64,000 nucleotides of DNA from positions 200,980-264,979 of the forward strand of contig NW_020312021.1 in NCBI RefSeq assembly GCF_003144115.1, read 5' to 3'. Shown one piece after another: positions 22,070 to 32,637 of this stretch. The DNA comes from Tilletiopsis washingtonensis. Its lineage: Eukaryota; Basidiomycota; Exobasidiomycetes; Entylomatales. Every line of letters starts with the position of its first letter. Position 1 is the first letter of the stretch. The notes under the pieces were generated by a model. It had not been told where the DNA came from, made no database searches, and was given only the letters and a program-made list of their open reading frames with translations. A program made the position numbers and the translations under genes.

Positions 22070-23028
22070 GCGGGCAGGGGGCGCTGGTGGACGGCAGGAG
22101 CGCGAGCGCGCGTGGAGGGATGGGCCCTCGCAGTCGAGCCGCGAATCAAGTGCCTGACGCTGAAAGCCGGCGAGAAGGAGTGGTCGAGACGACTGAGTGT
22201 GAGAGCAGGAGCGAGGCGAGCGTCGAGCAGGTGAGAGTGCGGCGAGAAGGAGGCGCAGCAAGCTCGCGGATCAGCGCGGCGCGAGTTTCACGGCGCGGCG
22301 GCTCGGCACGGCGCGGCCGTGCAGGCACGCCGCCAGTCACCCGCGAGGCGCACATGCGGCGCCGCGGCGAGCGCACGCGCCATCCATGGCGATACGCAGC
22401 CGCCGCACCCTGTCGGGATGCCGCCGTGCCCGTGCCGCTTTGGCCCGCCGCCGTGAGCTTGGCTGGGCGCCGGGCTCGCCGCCGCTGCATCATGGCACAG
22501 CCGCACACACGCAACCCGAGGTCAGGCGCAAGATCTGCGCGATCGGCGCCCGGCAGGCCGCTGTGCTGGCAGCCTCCAGAGCACACCGTGATGAGCAGCG
22601 TCGGGCGGGTCCAGACGCCAGGGGCACAGCAGCGTCCGGCCTCGCGCGCGCGCACAAATCGCTTTCGCCGGCAGCACGGAGGGGCAGAGGGAGGGGCAGA
22701 TGCGGCGGATGAGCAATGGCAGCCAAGTCCGGCGCTCACACTGAGAGGCCATGCTGGCTCCTTCCTCTGGCGTCGCTGCCTCAGACAGTCAGACCAGCCA
22801 GGCGAGCAGCACGGGAGAGGATGACTTTGGACGTGGTGAGGAGCAGTAGTGTACACATGTCGCAGGGAGAAAGGGAGCAGGAGGGTGCAGGGGCGCACAT
22901 AAGAGTTGGTGTCCAGGGAGACAGTCATGAGAAGATGCGAGCGATGGCGGACGCCGGGCACGTAGGCCGGGCCGCAGAGGGGGCACATGGGATGGAGACT
23001 GCAGAGACGGCCCCTGATCCGGGGCCGA
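22070..23028. other. Spacer between Pumilio start and MET30 stop
   Basis: About 960 bases holding the Pumilio promoter and leader and the MET30 3' end. The open frames are low-complexity and unsupported. No gene seen. Confidence 0.5.
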
Positions 23029-26000
23029 TCAATCCTCAAGCGGCGGCGCAAAGCTCCAGATGCGCACCTCGCCGTCGTCGGAGCCGCTGAGGATCTTGTC
23101 GTCGCCCAGGCTGGCACACGTCACGGCGCCACGGTGGCCGACGAGCGTGTTCTGGCATGCGCCCGTGGCGGCGTCCCAGACCTTGAGCGTCTTGTCGTGG
23201 CTGGCGCTGAGGATGCGCAGCCGGTCTACATCGATGGCCCACACGCCCTCGACGTGGCCGAACAGCGTGCGAATGCAGCGCCCCGTACGCACGTCCCACG
23301 CCTTGAGCGTGTTGTCGAGCGAGCCGGAGAGCAGCACGGGACGTGCGCCGCGGTGCGCCGCGGTGCGGGCTGCGGCGCCGTTGGGCGAGGGGTCGAGCAG
23401 GGGCTCGAGGTCCGCTGCCTCGGCGTCGAGCGGCAGAGGCGCCACGAGACCCGCAGAGCAGAGACGGTTCTGGAGGTGCGCCAGCGTCGGGTCGATCGGA
23501 CGCCGCATGGGCTCCGGCGGTGCCTGCGAGCCGTTGCGAGCGCCCGATGCGCGGCGGTTGCTGGCCGAAGATGTGGCGGCGTAGATGCCGCGCTCGGGCA
23601 TGGCCGGCGCGAAGCCAGCGTTCGCCGCGCGCCCACCGGGCACGGCCGAGGCGTTGTAGCCGCAGCTGGCAGAGTTCGACGCGTTCGTGTCGTCTGCGTC
23701 GTCGTCGCCATTGCTCGCGTAGCGGCCGGCGCGCTGCTCGGCGCGGCGCAGCTGATCGGCGTCGGCGGCGCCGGGGCCACCCGCAGCGCCCTGCGCAAGC
23801 TTGGCCATCGCCTCGTCGGGCAGCATGACGAGCTTGATGGTCTGCACCTGCGCGACGTGGCCGTCGAGCACGAGCAGGCACTCGCGCAGCGCCAAGTCCC
23901 AGAGGCGGATCGTGCCGTCGTCGCTGGCGCTGAAGAGGAAGCTGCTGCCCGCGCCCTCGGAGCTGCTAGAGTCTGCCGACTCCGCTCGCAGCTCGCCGTC
24001 GTTCCAGTCCGCCGGCGCGCGGCCGGCGACGGCGCTGCTCTGCGTCGGCTGAGACGACTTTGTGCCGGGTCCGGACCACAGCAGCACGGCGTTGACCCAG
24101 TCCGTGTGGCCGCGGAGCGTGTAGCACTCGCCGGTGCGGAAGTTCCAGATCTTGACGTTCGAGTCTGCCGAGCCGGACGCGAGCGTGTCGTCGTTGAAGT
24201 GCAGCGAGACGATGCCCTCGGTGTGGCCCTCGAGCGTGCGCATCAGCGTGCCCGTGCGCCAGTTCCAGATCTTGAGCGTGCGGTCCATGCTGCCCGTGAT
24301 GAGCTTGACCTCGTCGAACTGCAAACACCGCACGCCGCGAGTGTGGCCGCGCAGCACGCGCAGCTCGGCGCCCGTCTCGAGATTCCACACACGCGCGGTG
24401 CGGTCGTACGAGCCCGTGATGAGGAGCGGAAAGGCGGGATGCGCCAGCGAGTCGGAGAACTGCAGGCACATGATGCCATCGGTGTGGCCCGTCAGCACGC
24501 GCGTCGTGAAGCGCCCGCGCCGCCAGTTGCGCTCGATGGCGAGACGCTCGCAGTACACCGACTTCCACGGCCGCGTCGCTGCGGGCAGCGTGTGCGGCGG
24601 CGGCGCCACGAGGGCCTGCGCGGCAGCATCGCCGCTGGCGTCGCCTGGCGCGTCGCGAGATGACGTGGTGCACGGACGCTTTGTCGGCCGGCCCAGGCGC
24701 TCCTCCACGTCCATGTCGACGGATGCCATGCGCGGCGAATTGAGCGCAGACCCGGGGTTGGAGCCTGAGGCGTCACCAGCACGTGCATGCCGCTCGTGTG
24801 CTGCTGCGTTTGCGGCGGCAGTGATGCTGCGCTTCAGGCTGCCCGAGGCCGATGCGGAACGAGGCGAGGGCGCGGCGCCCTCGGACGTGGATGCCGCGTC
24901 GATTCGCAGTGCCTTCGGCTTGGCGCGTCGCCGCCGCTCCGACAGCAGCGGCAGGCCCCAGCCGCACTTCTCGCACTTGCGCTCGATGTGCTGCTCGCAC
25001 ATGTTGCGCCACAGCAGATCGTCATCGGCAAGTGCGCGCCAGGTGCGCGAGACCTGGGCGGCGCGGCCGAGCGTCATGGCGTCGAGGTGGCCCAAGATCT
25101 TGAGGCTAATCTCGCGCGGCAGAAGCGTGAATGGGTCGATGCGGATGGCCAGCGCCAGCTCTTGCGAGAGCAGAGAGAGCTGGCTGAAGCAGCACATCGT
25201 GAGAATGCCCTGCAGAATCAGCGACCGCCGTGAGGCTGGCGAAGAGGAGAAGAGCGCCCAGACGGTGTTGACGGCCGTCTGGTCCTGCAGCGGCAGCAGC
25301 TCGATTGACTGTGACAAGACGAAGGCGTCAGCAACCGTCGTGCAGGTGCAATGATGCGATGCTGAGCATGTCGTGCCGCTTCTATGGCAAAGGCGGGTCG
25401 AGACCCACGCCTTCACCTCAAACTGGGCTCTTCGATCTGCGCTTCACGACGGTTGCATGCCTTCCCGTGAGGGAGAGGCGCGCAAGCCAGGACGCATGGA
25501 GTGCACAGAAAGCAGCAACACGGCCTGGCGGCGAGCGAGGGGGAGGGACGGGGTGTGGACTGCGTACGCACCTTTTGCAGCCGCGCCGTCATGCCTTCGT
25601 CGGCCATGCGCTGGTGCCGCACACACAGGCTGCGCGACGGCGGCGGCACGAGTGGGTTGCGTGAAGAGGAGGCGCCGGGCGTGGTGGCGCGCATGATCTC
25701 GTCGTCTGCGTCCTGCTCGCCGAGCTTCGCATGCGCGTGCCACGCCTCCTCTGCCTCCTGCTCGGGCGAGACGTCTGCCTCGGCGTGGTTCTTGCGGCCG
25801 GCCGGAGTGTCACAGCCACCGCTGGCCGGCGTGCCTGCAGCTGCGGCGGGCGTCGATGCGCTCGAGCGGCCGCCAGCGACGCCGAGGGCGCCGAGCGAGT
25901 TCCACCCGGCGCCGACGTCGCCACGCATCGCTGCGGGCGACGCGCACGAGACTGGAAAGGACATACGGGAGAGCGCGGCCGTCGGCGAGGCGGAGCGGGA

Positions 26001-26108
26001 CGAGGAGGGCGATGCGGAGCCGTGTGCGGCAGGAGTGAGGAGCGAGGAGGAGGGCGACGGCGCCGTCGGCGTGGTGGAGCGCGACGAAGAGGCAAGTGGA
26101 GATGCCAT
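23029..26108 (-). CDS. MET30: MET30/sconB F-box WD40 protein
   Basis: Two exons: 26108-25572 and 25308-23029; 938 residues; intron 263 bases, phase 0. This is the substrate receptor of an SCF ubiquitin ligase that shuts down sulfur-assimilation genes when sulfur is plentiful. The exon 2 start SIELLPLQDQTAVNTVWALF and then CCFSQLSLLSQELALAIRID match the MET30/sconB-specific region. The F-box is about 236-282 (LLPREISLKILGHLDAMTL), followed by MCEQHIERKCEKCGWGLPLL, also family-specific. WD repeats run from about 430 to the end, e.g. GSYDRTARVWN, GSMDRTLKIWNWRTG, GSADSNVKIWN, SASDDGTIRLWD, GSLDNTLKAWD, SASHDKTLKVWD, GSDDGEVRIW. Two inserts interrupt the propeller: about 45 residues after LLWSGPG, and about 150 residues after the fifth listed blade. 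The N-terminal 180 residues are Ser/Ala-rich. Confidence 0.95.
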
Positions 26109-27601
26109 GGCGGACTACGCTGCGCGCCCAGCCGGCGGCGCCTGGGCGAGGTGGCTCAGCGCTGCTGGATCAGGAGAGAGAGTGCTCGTCTGCGTGCGGC
26201 TGCCGATGTGCAGTCCTGCGCCGCAAGCGGGCGATGTGCGGGGCACCGCAGTGGAGCGATCGCAGGGGCGTGGTGTGCGCAGCAGAGCAGCGAGCTGGAT
26301 GGCAGAACGTGCAGGCGCTCGGCAGCAGCGGCGGCGCGGCGTCAATGCGCAGGAGAGAAGCGTGACAGAGCGCGCTGGCGAGTGCGAGTGAGGGGTGCAG
26401 TGCCGTTGGGAGTGGTGTGCTTGGATGGTGTGATGGAGGAGGGGACAGGCCGCGCGGCGCCAGAGGGCAGAGAAGAGCGAGGACGAGGGCGGCTCTGTGG
26501 GTGCGGCGGGGCGACCGAGCGCGCCCGAGAAGGCGCGCGCGGCCTATCGTCTCGCCAGGTGGCGCCGCCACGCGCACAACACAGGCGCCGTGCCCGCCGC
26601 CGCTGCTTGCCGCGGCATCCTTCGCGCCTCGTCCTTGGCGGCGCAGCGAGCGACTCTCGCCGCTCGCGTGCCTGGATGTCGTGCTGTGGGCGCGCGCACG
26701 ACGCCATGCCGCTGAGTGCGCCACGTCGCCCGTCCTGCGGTACACCGCCGGCCGGCCTTGCTCCTTCTCGTCCTCGAGCACTTGCTCAGGGACAGGAGGT
26801 GATCTGCGCGCGCACTCTCCAACCCGCACGACATCAAAGACTTGCTTCAGGGGCAAGTGGGGGCTCCCAAGAACCGGCCCGCGCCGCCGTTGGAACGAAG
26901 AGAGCCGGCCTTGCGAGCCACGCCGATGCTTGGAGCTGCTCGCAGCTGGCGGCCGTGTACCGGCTGCTTTTAGAGAGAAGAGAGGCCACGAACCTCCCAG
27001 ACATGAACGTACGGCAAAGTGTGGTCCTCAGGAAGCCAAGGCTGCGAGCGAAATGCGCTTTTTGACGGATCTCGAGGAGGACGGCCTTGAGACGGTTTAG
27101 CCGCGGCTACCTGCGGCCGGCGGAGTTTGGAGCAGCGTGGGAGCAGCAGGGCACCGTCGCTTTCGTGCCGGCGCACACGGCTGCTCGCGGCATTTCCGAC
27201 CGGTCGGCGCTACTTCACACGGGGGTGTGGCAGGTTTAGCTTGAGCCGGAGCAGCGTTGATACGAGTGCTGCTTAGAGCCAAGAGGAGCTGGTCGAGTCC
27301 GGGCATCGGCGTGTGGAGGGGGGCGAGCAGGCTGAGGCAGCCCGAGGTGTTCCCACGCGGGCGCGACGCGCTTGCCGACGCGTAGAGAGGCCGTGTTGCT
27401 CGGCGGCGCGCGGCGGCGGTGCGGCAAGGCACATGCGCTTCCTGACCCTCCTCAGACTCCATCGCACCTGCTTGTCTGCCCCTCTTTGCTCCGTCTCTGG
27501 CCCACACTCCTTCTCACCGCCTTGTGCTTTCTGCTGCGCGCTGCCTCTTCGCCCGCCCTCTTCCGCCCGCCTCGCCGCCGCAGTACCCCGCGTGCCGGCG
27601 C
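26109..27601. other. Divergent spacer, MET30 / CDC45
   Basis: 1.5 kb between two start codons facing apart. It should hold both promoters. The open frames seen (for example Arg/Ala-rich ones on +) have no domain. The 150 bases before CDC45 are pyrimidine-rich. Confidence 0.5.
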
Positions 27602-30262
27602 ATGGTGCTCATCAGCGCCCCCGCGACCCAGGAGGCGCCGGGCCCGCTGCGCTCAGACCGCGACGTCGGCCATGCGTACGAGGGCATCGTGGCCGCGGCG
27701 CGCCGCTCGGCCGGCATCACTGGCGCGGCAGCGGCAGCGGCGGCCGTCATGATCGTCGTGGCGCCCGACGTGGACGGCGTGTGTGCGGCGCGGGCACTTG
27801 TGGCACTGCTGCGCGAGGACGAGATCGCATACCGCGTGGTGCCGTGCGACGGCTACGCGACGCTCACGCGCATCTTGAGCGACGACGTCACTGGCAATGA
27901 GGAGGTGAGTGGCCTGACGCAGGCGCACACGAGTAGCAACCTGGTGCCAGCGGCAGCGTGTGTGGCGCTGACCTTGGCGTGTCGCAGCTGCACACCCTCA
28001 TCTTCCTCAACCTCGGCGCTCTGCTGCCTCTGCCGAGCTTTCTCTCGGCCGGGCAGTACTCTGGCGGGCCCGAGGCTGGGCTGTCACTACCCCCGCAGTG
28101 CACGCTTCACGTCATCGACTCGCATCGGCCATGGAACCTCGAGAACCTCTTTGCGACCTCGGAGCTGCTCTCGCGCATCTGCATCTGGGACGATGGCGCG
28201 ATCGAGCAGCACCTGTCGCGCGAGCATGAGGCCTACTCGCGCCTAGAGTTCGAGGTCAGCGACAGTGAAAGCGACAGCGACCGCGGCAGCGAGAGTGAGG
28301 ATGAGGAGAGCGACGAGGGAGATGACGCCGACGACTTGTTGCCGAGCGACGACGACGAAGACGGAGAGCAGCGGCCGGCGCAGAGGAAGCGGCGGCGGCT
28401 GGCCAGCGGCAGCAGCCACACTGCAGATGAGGATGAGGACGAGGACGCAGAGGCATCGAGCAGCGAGGCACCAGTGAGTCGCCGTGCCGGCTGCCGGGCC
28501 TACGCGATGCTGACGGTGCCATGCAGCCAAGAGGGCGGCGGAGGCGCAAAGTCCGCAAGCCTGCGCGTACGTCTGCGGCCGTGCTCGCTCAGTACCGCGC
28601 GGTGCTGGCGCGATACCACGCCCGCGGCTCGGGCTACGGCCTCCCGGTCTCGCTTGTGGTGTGGCAGCTGGCTGACCGCCTCGGACGGGCCTCGAACGAG
28701 ACAGTGTGGTGAGTGCACCTGAGCAGTCGGACGACAGCTGGCATGTGCTCACGTCTCTCGCAGGCTGGGCATCCTTGGCCTGACGTCGCTCTACCTGGCG
28801 TCGCGCACGAGCTACGATACATACGAAGAACACGCCAAGTTGCTCGCCGAGATCGTCCGGGAGCTCAACCCTGTGCAGGAGGGCGGCTTGCACTCGCGTC
28901 GGGACGGTGGGCTGCCCGGCAAGGCGGCCGACGCCGACGACGGCCGTATCCGAGTCATCGCCCAGGAGCTGCGCTTCACACTCTATCGCCACTGGAGCCT
29001 GGAGAACGCCATGTACCACTCGGCGTACGTGGCGGGCAAGATCAGCATCTGGAAGGAGAAGGGCATGGGGCAGCTGCGCGGCCTGATGGCCAAGATGGGG
29101 TGCGTCGTCCAGCCGCGCATCATAGCCGCACACCCGTGCTAAACAGCCTCTTGCAGCATGTCGCTCACCCAATGCCGGCAAACATTCGACCACATGGATC
29201 TCGATCTCCGGCAGAAGCTCGTGCCGCGGATCCAGTCTATCGCGCCCGAGTACGGCCTGACCGAATGTGTCTACCTCTCATTCCTGCGCTCGTTCGGCTA
29301 TCAGAGCTCGCCGCTGAGCGCCGCCGACACGGTCGAGGGCCTCTCTGCGCTGCTCACGGCCGCGCACGGCGTGCGCATCAAGGTCGATGCACCGGGCATG
29401 ACATTCTCGGGTAACGGCGTGGGTGCTGGCGGGCAGCGAGGCGCCTATGGCGCAGCGACGGGCGCAGGCTCAACGGCATCAGACCTCTTCGGCGGCAAGA
29501 AGACGTGGAGCCTGGGCGCGGCCATGGACACCAGCAAGCAGCGCACAGCAGAGGACGCCGAAGAGGGCGAGCGGGAGAATGCAGAGAGCAGCGGCGCGAC
29601 GAACAACGAGACCGACTGGGTGCGCAACTTCTTTGCTGCGTACAACGCTCTCGACGCCCGCAAGCCCGCCAGGTGAGACTCTTGCTCGCGTCGGAGCTTG
29701 CATGTTCTGACACTTGCTCCACAGCGTGTCGCTGCTCCGCTCCTCGCTCTCTCTGTCCAAGGCGCTGCACCGAGCGATCGTCTCGCAGGGCGTGGCGCTC
29801 ATCGAGAAGTCTGCCGTCAAGACGCTGCGTTCGTTTCGCGTGTCCAGCATCACCGAGGGCCCCGACCTGGTGCTCTTCACCAACCCGAACACGCTCACAC
29901 GACTGGCGCTCTGGCTCGTGGAGGCGCTGCGCGACATTGTGGCGGGCCACGCGCGGAAAGCGCTGGAGAGGAAGCGCGAGCGGCTGCGCGCCAAGGGCCA
30001 GGACCCGTCGGTGCTCGAGGCGATTGCGCCGCCGCCGCCGCTGCCCTTCGTGCTTGCCGCGCTCGACGAGAGCCGCGACCGCTTCGTCGTCGTCGGCCTC
30101 GTCACCGAGGTGCTGCAGCGCAACCGCTGGGGCATGGCGTTCCAGGAGGCGGCGGCAAAGTGCGGCGCGCGCACGAAGCACGACGCCTTTGACTCGAGCG
30201 TCATCGAGGTGAAGCGCGAGGACCTGAGCAAGTTCATCGAGGCGCTGCATCTGCGAGCATAG
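27602..30262 (+). CDS. CDC45: CDC45 replication initiation factor
   Basis: Six exons: 27602-27904, 27988-28473, 28527-28708, 28764-29099, 29157-29672, 29725-30262; 786 residues. CDC45 joins MCM2-7 and GINS to form the CMG replicative helicase. Seen: the DHH-like N-terminal fold (MIVVAPDVDGVCAARALVALL), FLNLGALL, HVIDSHRPWNLENLF, a long acidic linker (SDSESDSDRGSESEDEESDE and on) ending in a basic patch QRKRRRLA, then QYRAVLARYHARGSGYG, LRFTLYRHWSLENAMYHSAYV, GLTECVYLSFLRSFGY and a C-terminal DESRDRFVVVGLVTEVLQRN. The start at 27602 gives MVLI, close to the usual CDC45 start; an upstream in-frame ATG at 27524 is less likely. Introns are 52 to 83 bases. It is divergent from MET30 by 1.5 kb. Confidence 0.96.
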
Positions 30263-31180
30263 AGGAGCGCCGTCGTCGTCAAACAGCCCCGTCCCTAGTC
30301 CCATTTCGAGCTCGCCTTTCCGCATCGTCAGTCTCCTCTCCACACACTTGTATCAGCAGCCATTCGTGCATCATTCCCACGCCCGACTACACCAGGTTCA
30401 TCTCGCCCACCGAGCCATTGACATATCATCTTGCATGCGCCGTGCCGAGACGTCATTGCTGCTGCGCCATCGGCATGCGGCCGAGACGAGATCTGCTGCG
30501 TGCACAGGCGTGGCCAGTCGAGTGGCGTGGGAGCAGCGCGGATGGCGCGGCGCGGCACGTCATGCGCCCATGGCGCAATCTCGCGCCCTTCACGCCCACC
30601 GGACGCGGCTCCCGGCCGCAAGCACGCACTCGCTCCACCCGCTCCACACGCACGGCTCGATGCGTGTTGCTTGCGGCCGCATTGCTCACTCAACGATCCG
30701 TGTCAGGGGCGGCCCAGACCGCTGGACGTGCAGCGCCGAGAGAAGGCAGCGGGGGTCCCTGCCCCTGTCTCGCAGGCGGGCGCCGGGCCCCCTGCCACTT
30801 CGTGCTTGGGCGTCGAGGCGCCACCGGCCCCTCGGACCCCTCGCGCCATGGCCACGCGCAGGGCAGCAGCACCGGCCGCATGCGCAATGCGAATGGCGCA
30901 CCGCATTGCAGCATGCGCTGTTGGTACGCCAACAAGGCATTGACTGCCCACGCACGCCACCGACGTGCGGGCCGCTCCTCCACGCACGGGGCGTCGAGGG
31001 TCTCTGATGACTCGGCGCCCGCAGCGCTGGGTGATATAAAGCCGCAAGAGGCCTGTCCGTCCCGCTGAGGCCCAAACATCGTCCGCTCATCACTGCAAGT
31101 GCACCCAACGCCGCAAGCAGCTCCCATCCGCCAGCAGAACTTCGCCCAAATACCCGCTCTAGCGGCCATCTCGGTACACG
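30263..31180. other. Spacer between CDC45 and the gene at 31181
   Basis: About 920 bases. It contains the CDC45 3' end and the promoter of the next gene, including a good TATA box at 31035. No further gene seen. Confidence 0.5.
31035..31040 (+). promoter_or_regulatory. TATA box of gene at 31181
   Basis: TATAAA within GATATAAAG sits 141 bases before the start codon at 31181 in otherwise GC-rich DNA, followed by a C/A-rich leader. It is the best TATA match noticed in the window. Confidence 0.55.
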
Positions 31181-32516
31181 ATGTCCTCGCACCACCTCCC
31201 AACGCACTCGGACGCGTTCCACCTGCGTCGTCCACGAACCAACCACGTCCTCGGCGGCCGCCTTGGCCAGAAGCACATGCTGCTCGCTCCCGGCCTCGCC
31301 ATGGCGCCGGTGCCAGGCCCAAGCACCCGCTCGCCGCTCTTCTCTCCACCCAAGGCTCTGCGCCCCGCCGTGAGCGAGGAGAGTCTCGAGCGCTCGGCGC
31401 CCATCGCGATCGCGCCGAGCGAGACGCCTCGCGCTGCTCCTATCCCCATCGTGCCCTCGCCGCCGACGCAGGTGCGGCACTTTGACTACGTCGACGAGCC
31501 GTCGCGCGGACGCTCGCGGCACCGTACCTTTGGCTCGCACCGCGGCCGCGCCACGGCCCGGGGAAGGCGAGCTCCAGAGCGCGACCGTGGCCGTGGCGAG
31601 GCCTTCTCGACAGACGTCGTCGAGTCTTCCTCTCCGCTCACCTTCTCCCGTCCGGTGCCTGCAGTCGACGCTGCTGCTCCACCGGCGCTCGAGCAACTGG
31701 CTCCTCTTATGGCCCGGCGACCGGCTGCAGAAGATGCGCCAGAGGCGGTCGAGCCGGCCTTCGAGGATGCCTACTTGCCCTTCGACTACCCGCACGGCAC
31801 CTCTGAGCTGGCCTCGGAAGATGTCAAGTACACGCGCTCGCGCCTGCCCGTCCTCGGCCCGCAGTCGCTGCATCTATGGCGGGCGCTCCACAAGCTGCGG
31901 CCGCTCACGTACGACTACGCGGATGCCTTTGGCGTCGCCTCGCCCGCTGCACCGCATCCGCTCGTCGAGGGCGCCGACGCCTCGGCGTGCCCGGTCTTTG
32001 CAGCCGCAGGCTCGCCGCAGCAGAGCGGTTCGCTGGCCCTGATCAGGCGCGTCTTCAACTGGGACCAGCTCGAGCTGCCCGAGGCCTCGTCAGGAGAGTG
32101 GTACGGCGTGGTCTTCCGGTCGCGCCGGCAGAGCGGCTCGGAGAGCACGAGCCTCTACGATGCGGACCGCCACGCACACGAGGAGGCCGTCAACGCCGGC
32201 GGGCTGCTCATGTACTGGTGAGTGCTGCTGGCCTTGTCAAGCTCGGCGATAGTCGCTCACAACCCTCGCTCGCAGGTACGGCACGCCCGACACGCAAGGC
32301 AGCAACCTCGCCACCTGCGTGTGGACATCGCGGGAGGCGGCGCGGGCCGCCAGCAGCCTCCCGCTGCACGCCAAGGCCGCAGCCAAGAGTCGCAAGGCGT
32401 ATGCGACCTTTGAGCTCGGCCGCTACAAGCTGTCCAAGCACGCCGGCGAGACACGGCTGCGCATAGACGAGTGGCGCGAGGGCGACGAGCTCGCAGAGCA
32501 GGAGTGGGACCTCTAA
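31181..32516 (+). CDS. Conserved fungal protein, unknown function (UPF0643-like)
   Basis: Two exons: 31181-32217 and 32276-32516; 425 residues. The N-terminal ~200 residues are Pro/Ser/Arg-rich and probably disordered. The conserved part starts near LPVLGPQSLHLWRALHKLRP, continues through VFNWDQLELPEASSGEWYGVVFRSRR and ends with WYGTPDTQGSNLATCVWTSREAARAA (shown in two exons), then HAKAAAKSRKAYATFELGRYKL. This ending pattern recalls the fungal UPF0643 family, whose role is not known; the link is from memory and needs a profile search. No signal peptide, membrane segment or catalytic motif is visible. The tail is acidic. A TATA box lies upstream, so it may be a regulated gene. Confidence 0.8.
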
Positions 32517-32637
32517 TAGATGGCATAACGATAGAAGGGCAGCGTGACAGATGTACTCGTGAAAGAGATGGTGCAGCGTGAACAGAGGGAGCGTGAAGTG
32601 TCGGCAGAGTCGACGTCGTGTGGGATCCGTGCGGAGC

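Noticed and set aside
22987-24663. 558-codon open frame on + opposite the MET30 propeller
   Set aside because: Antisense shadow; the repeated pattern mirrors WD repeats on the minus strand.
25731-27065. 444-codon open frame on + over MET30 exon 1 and its upstream region
   Set aside because: Partly antisense to MET30; Arg/Ala/Gly-rich with no motif.
27524-27601. Upstream in-frame start for CDC45
   Set aside because: It adds a Pro/Arg/Cys-rich leader unlike CDC45 proteins; the ATG at 27602 gives the expected N-terminus.
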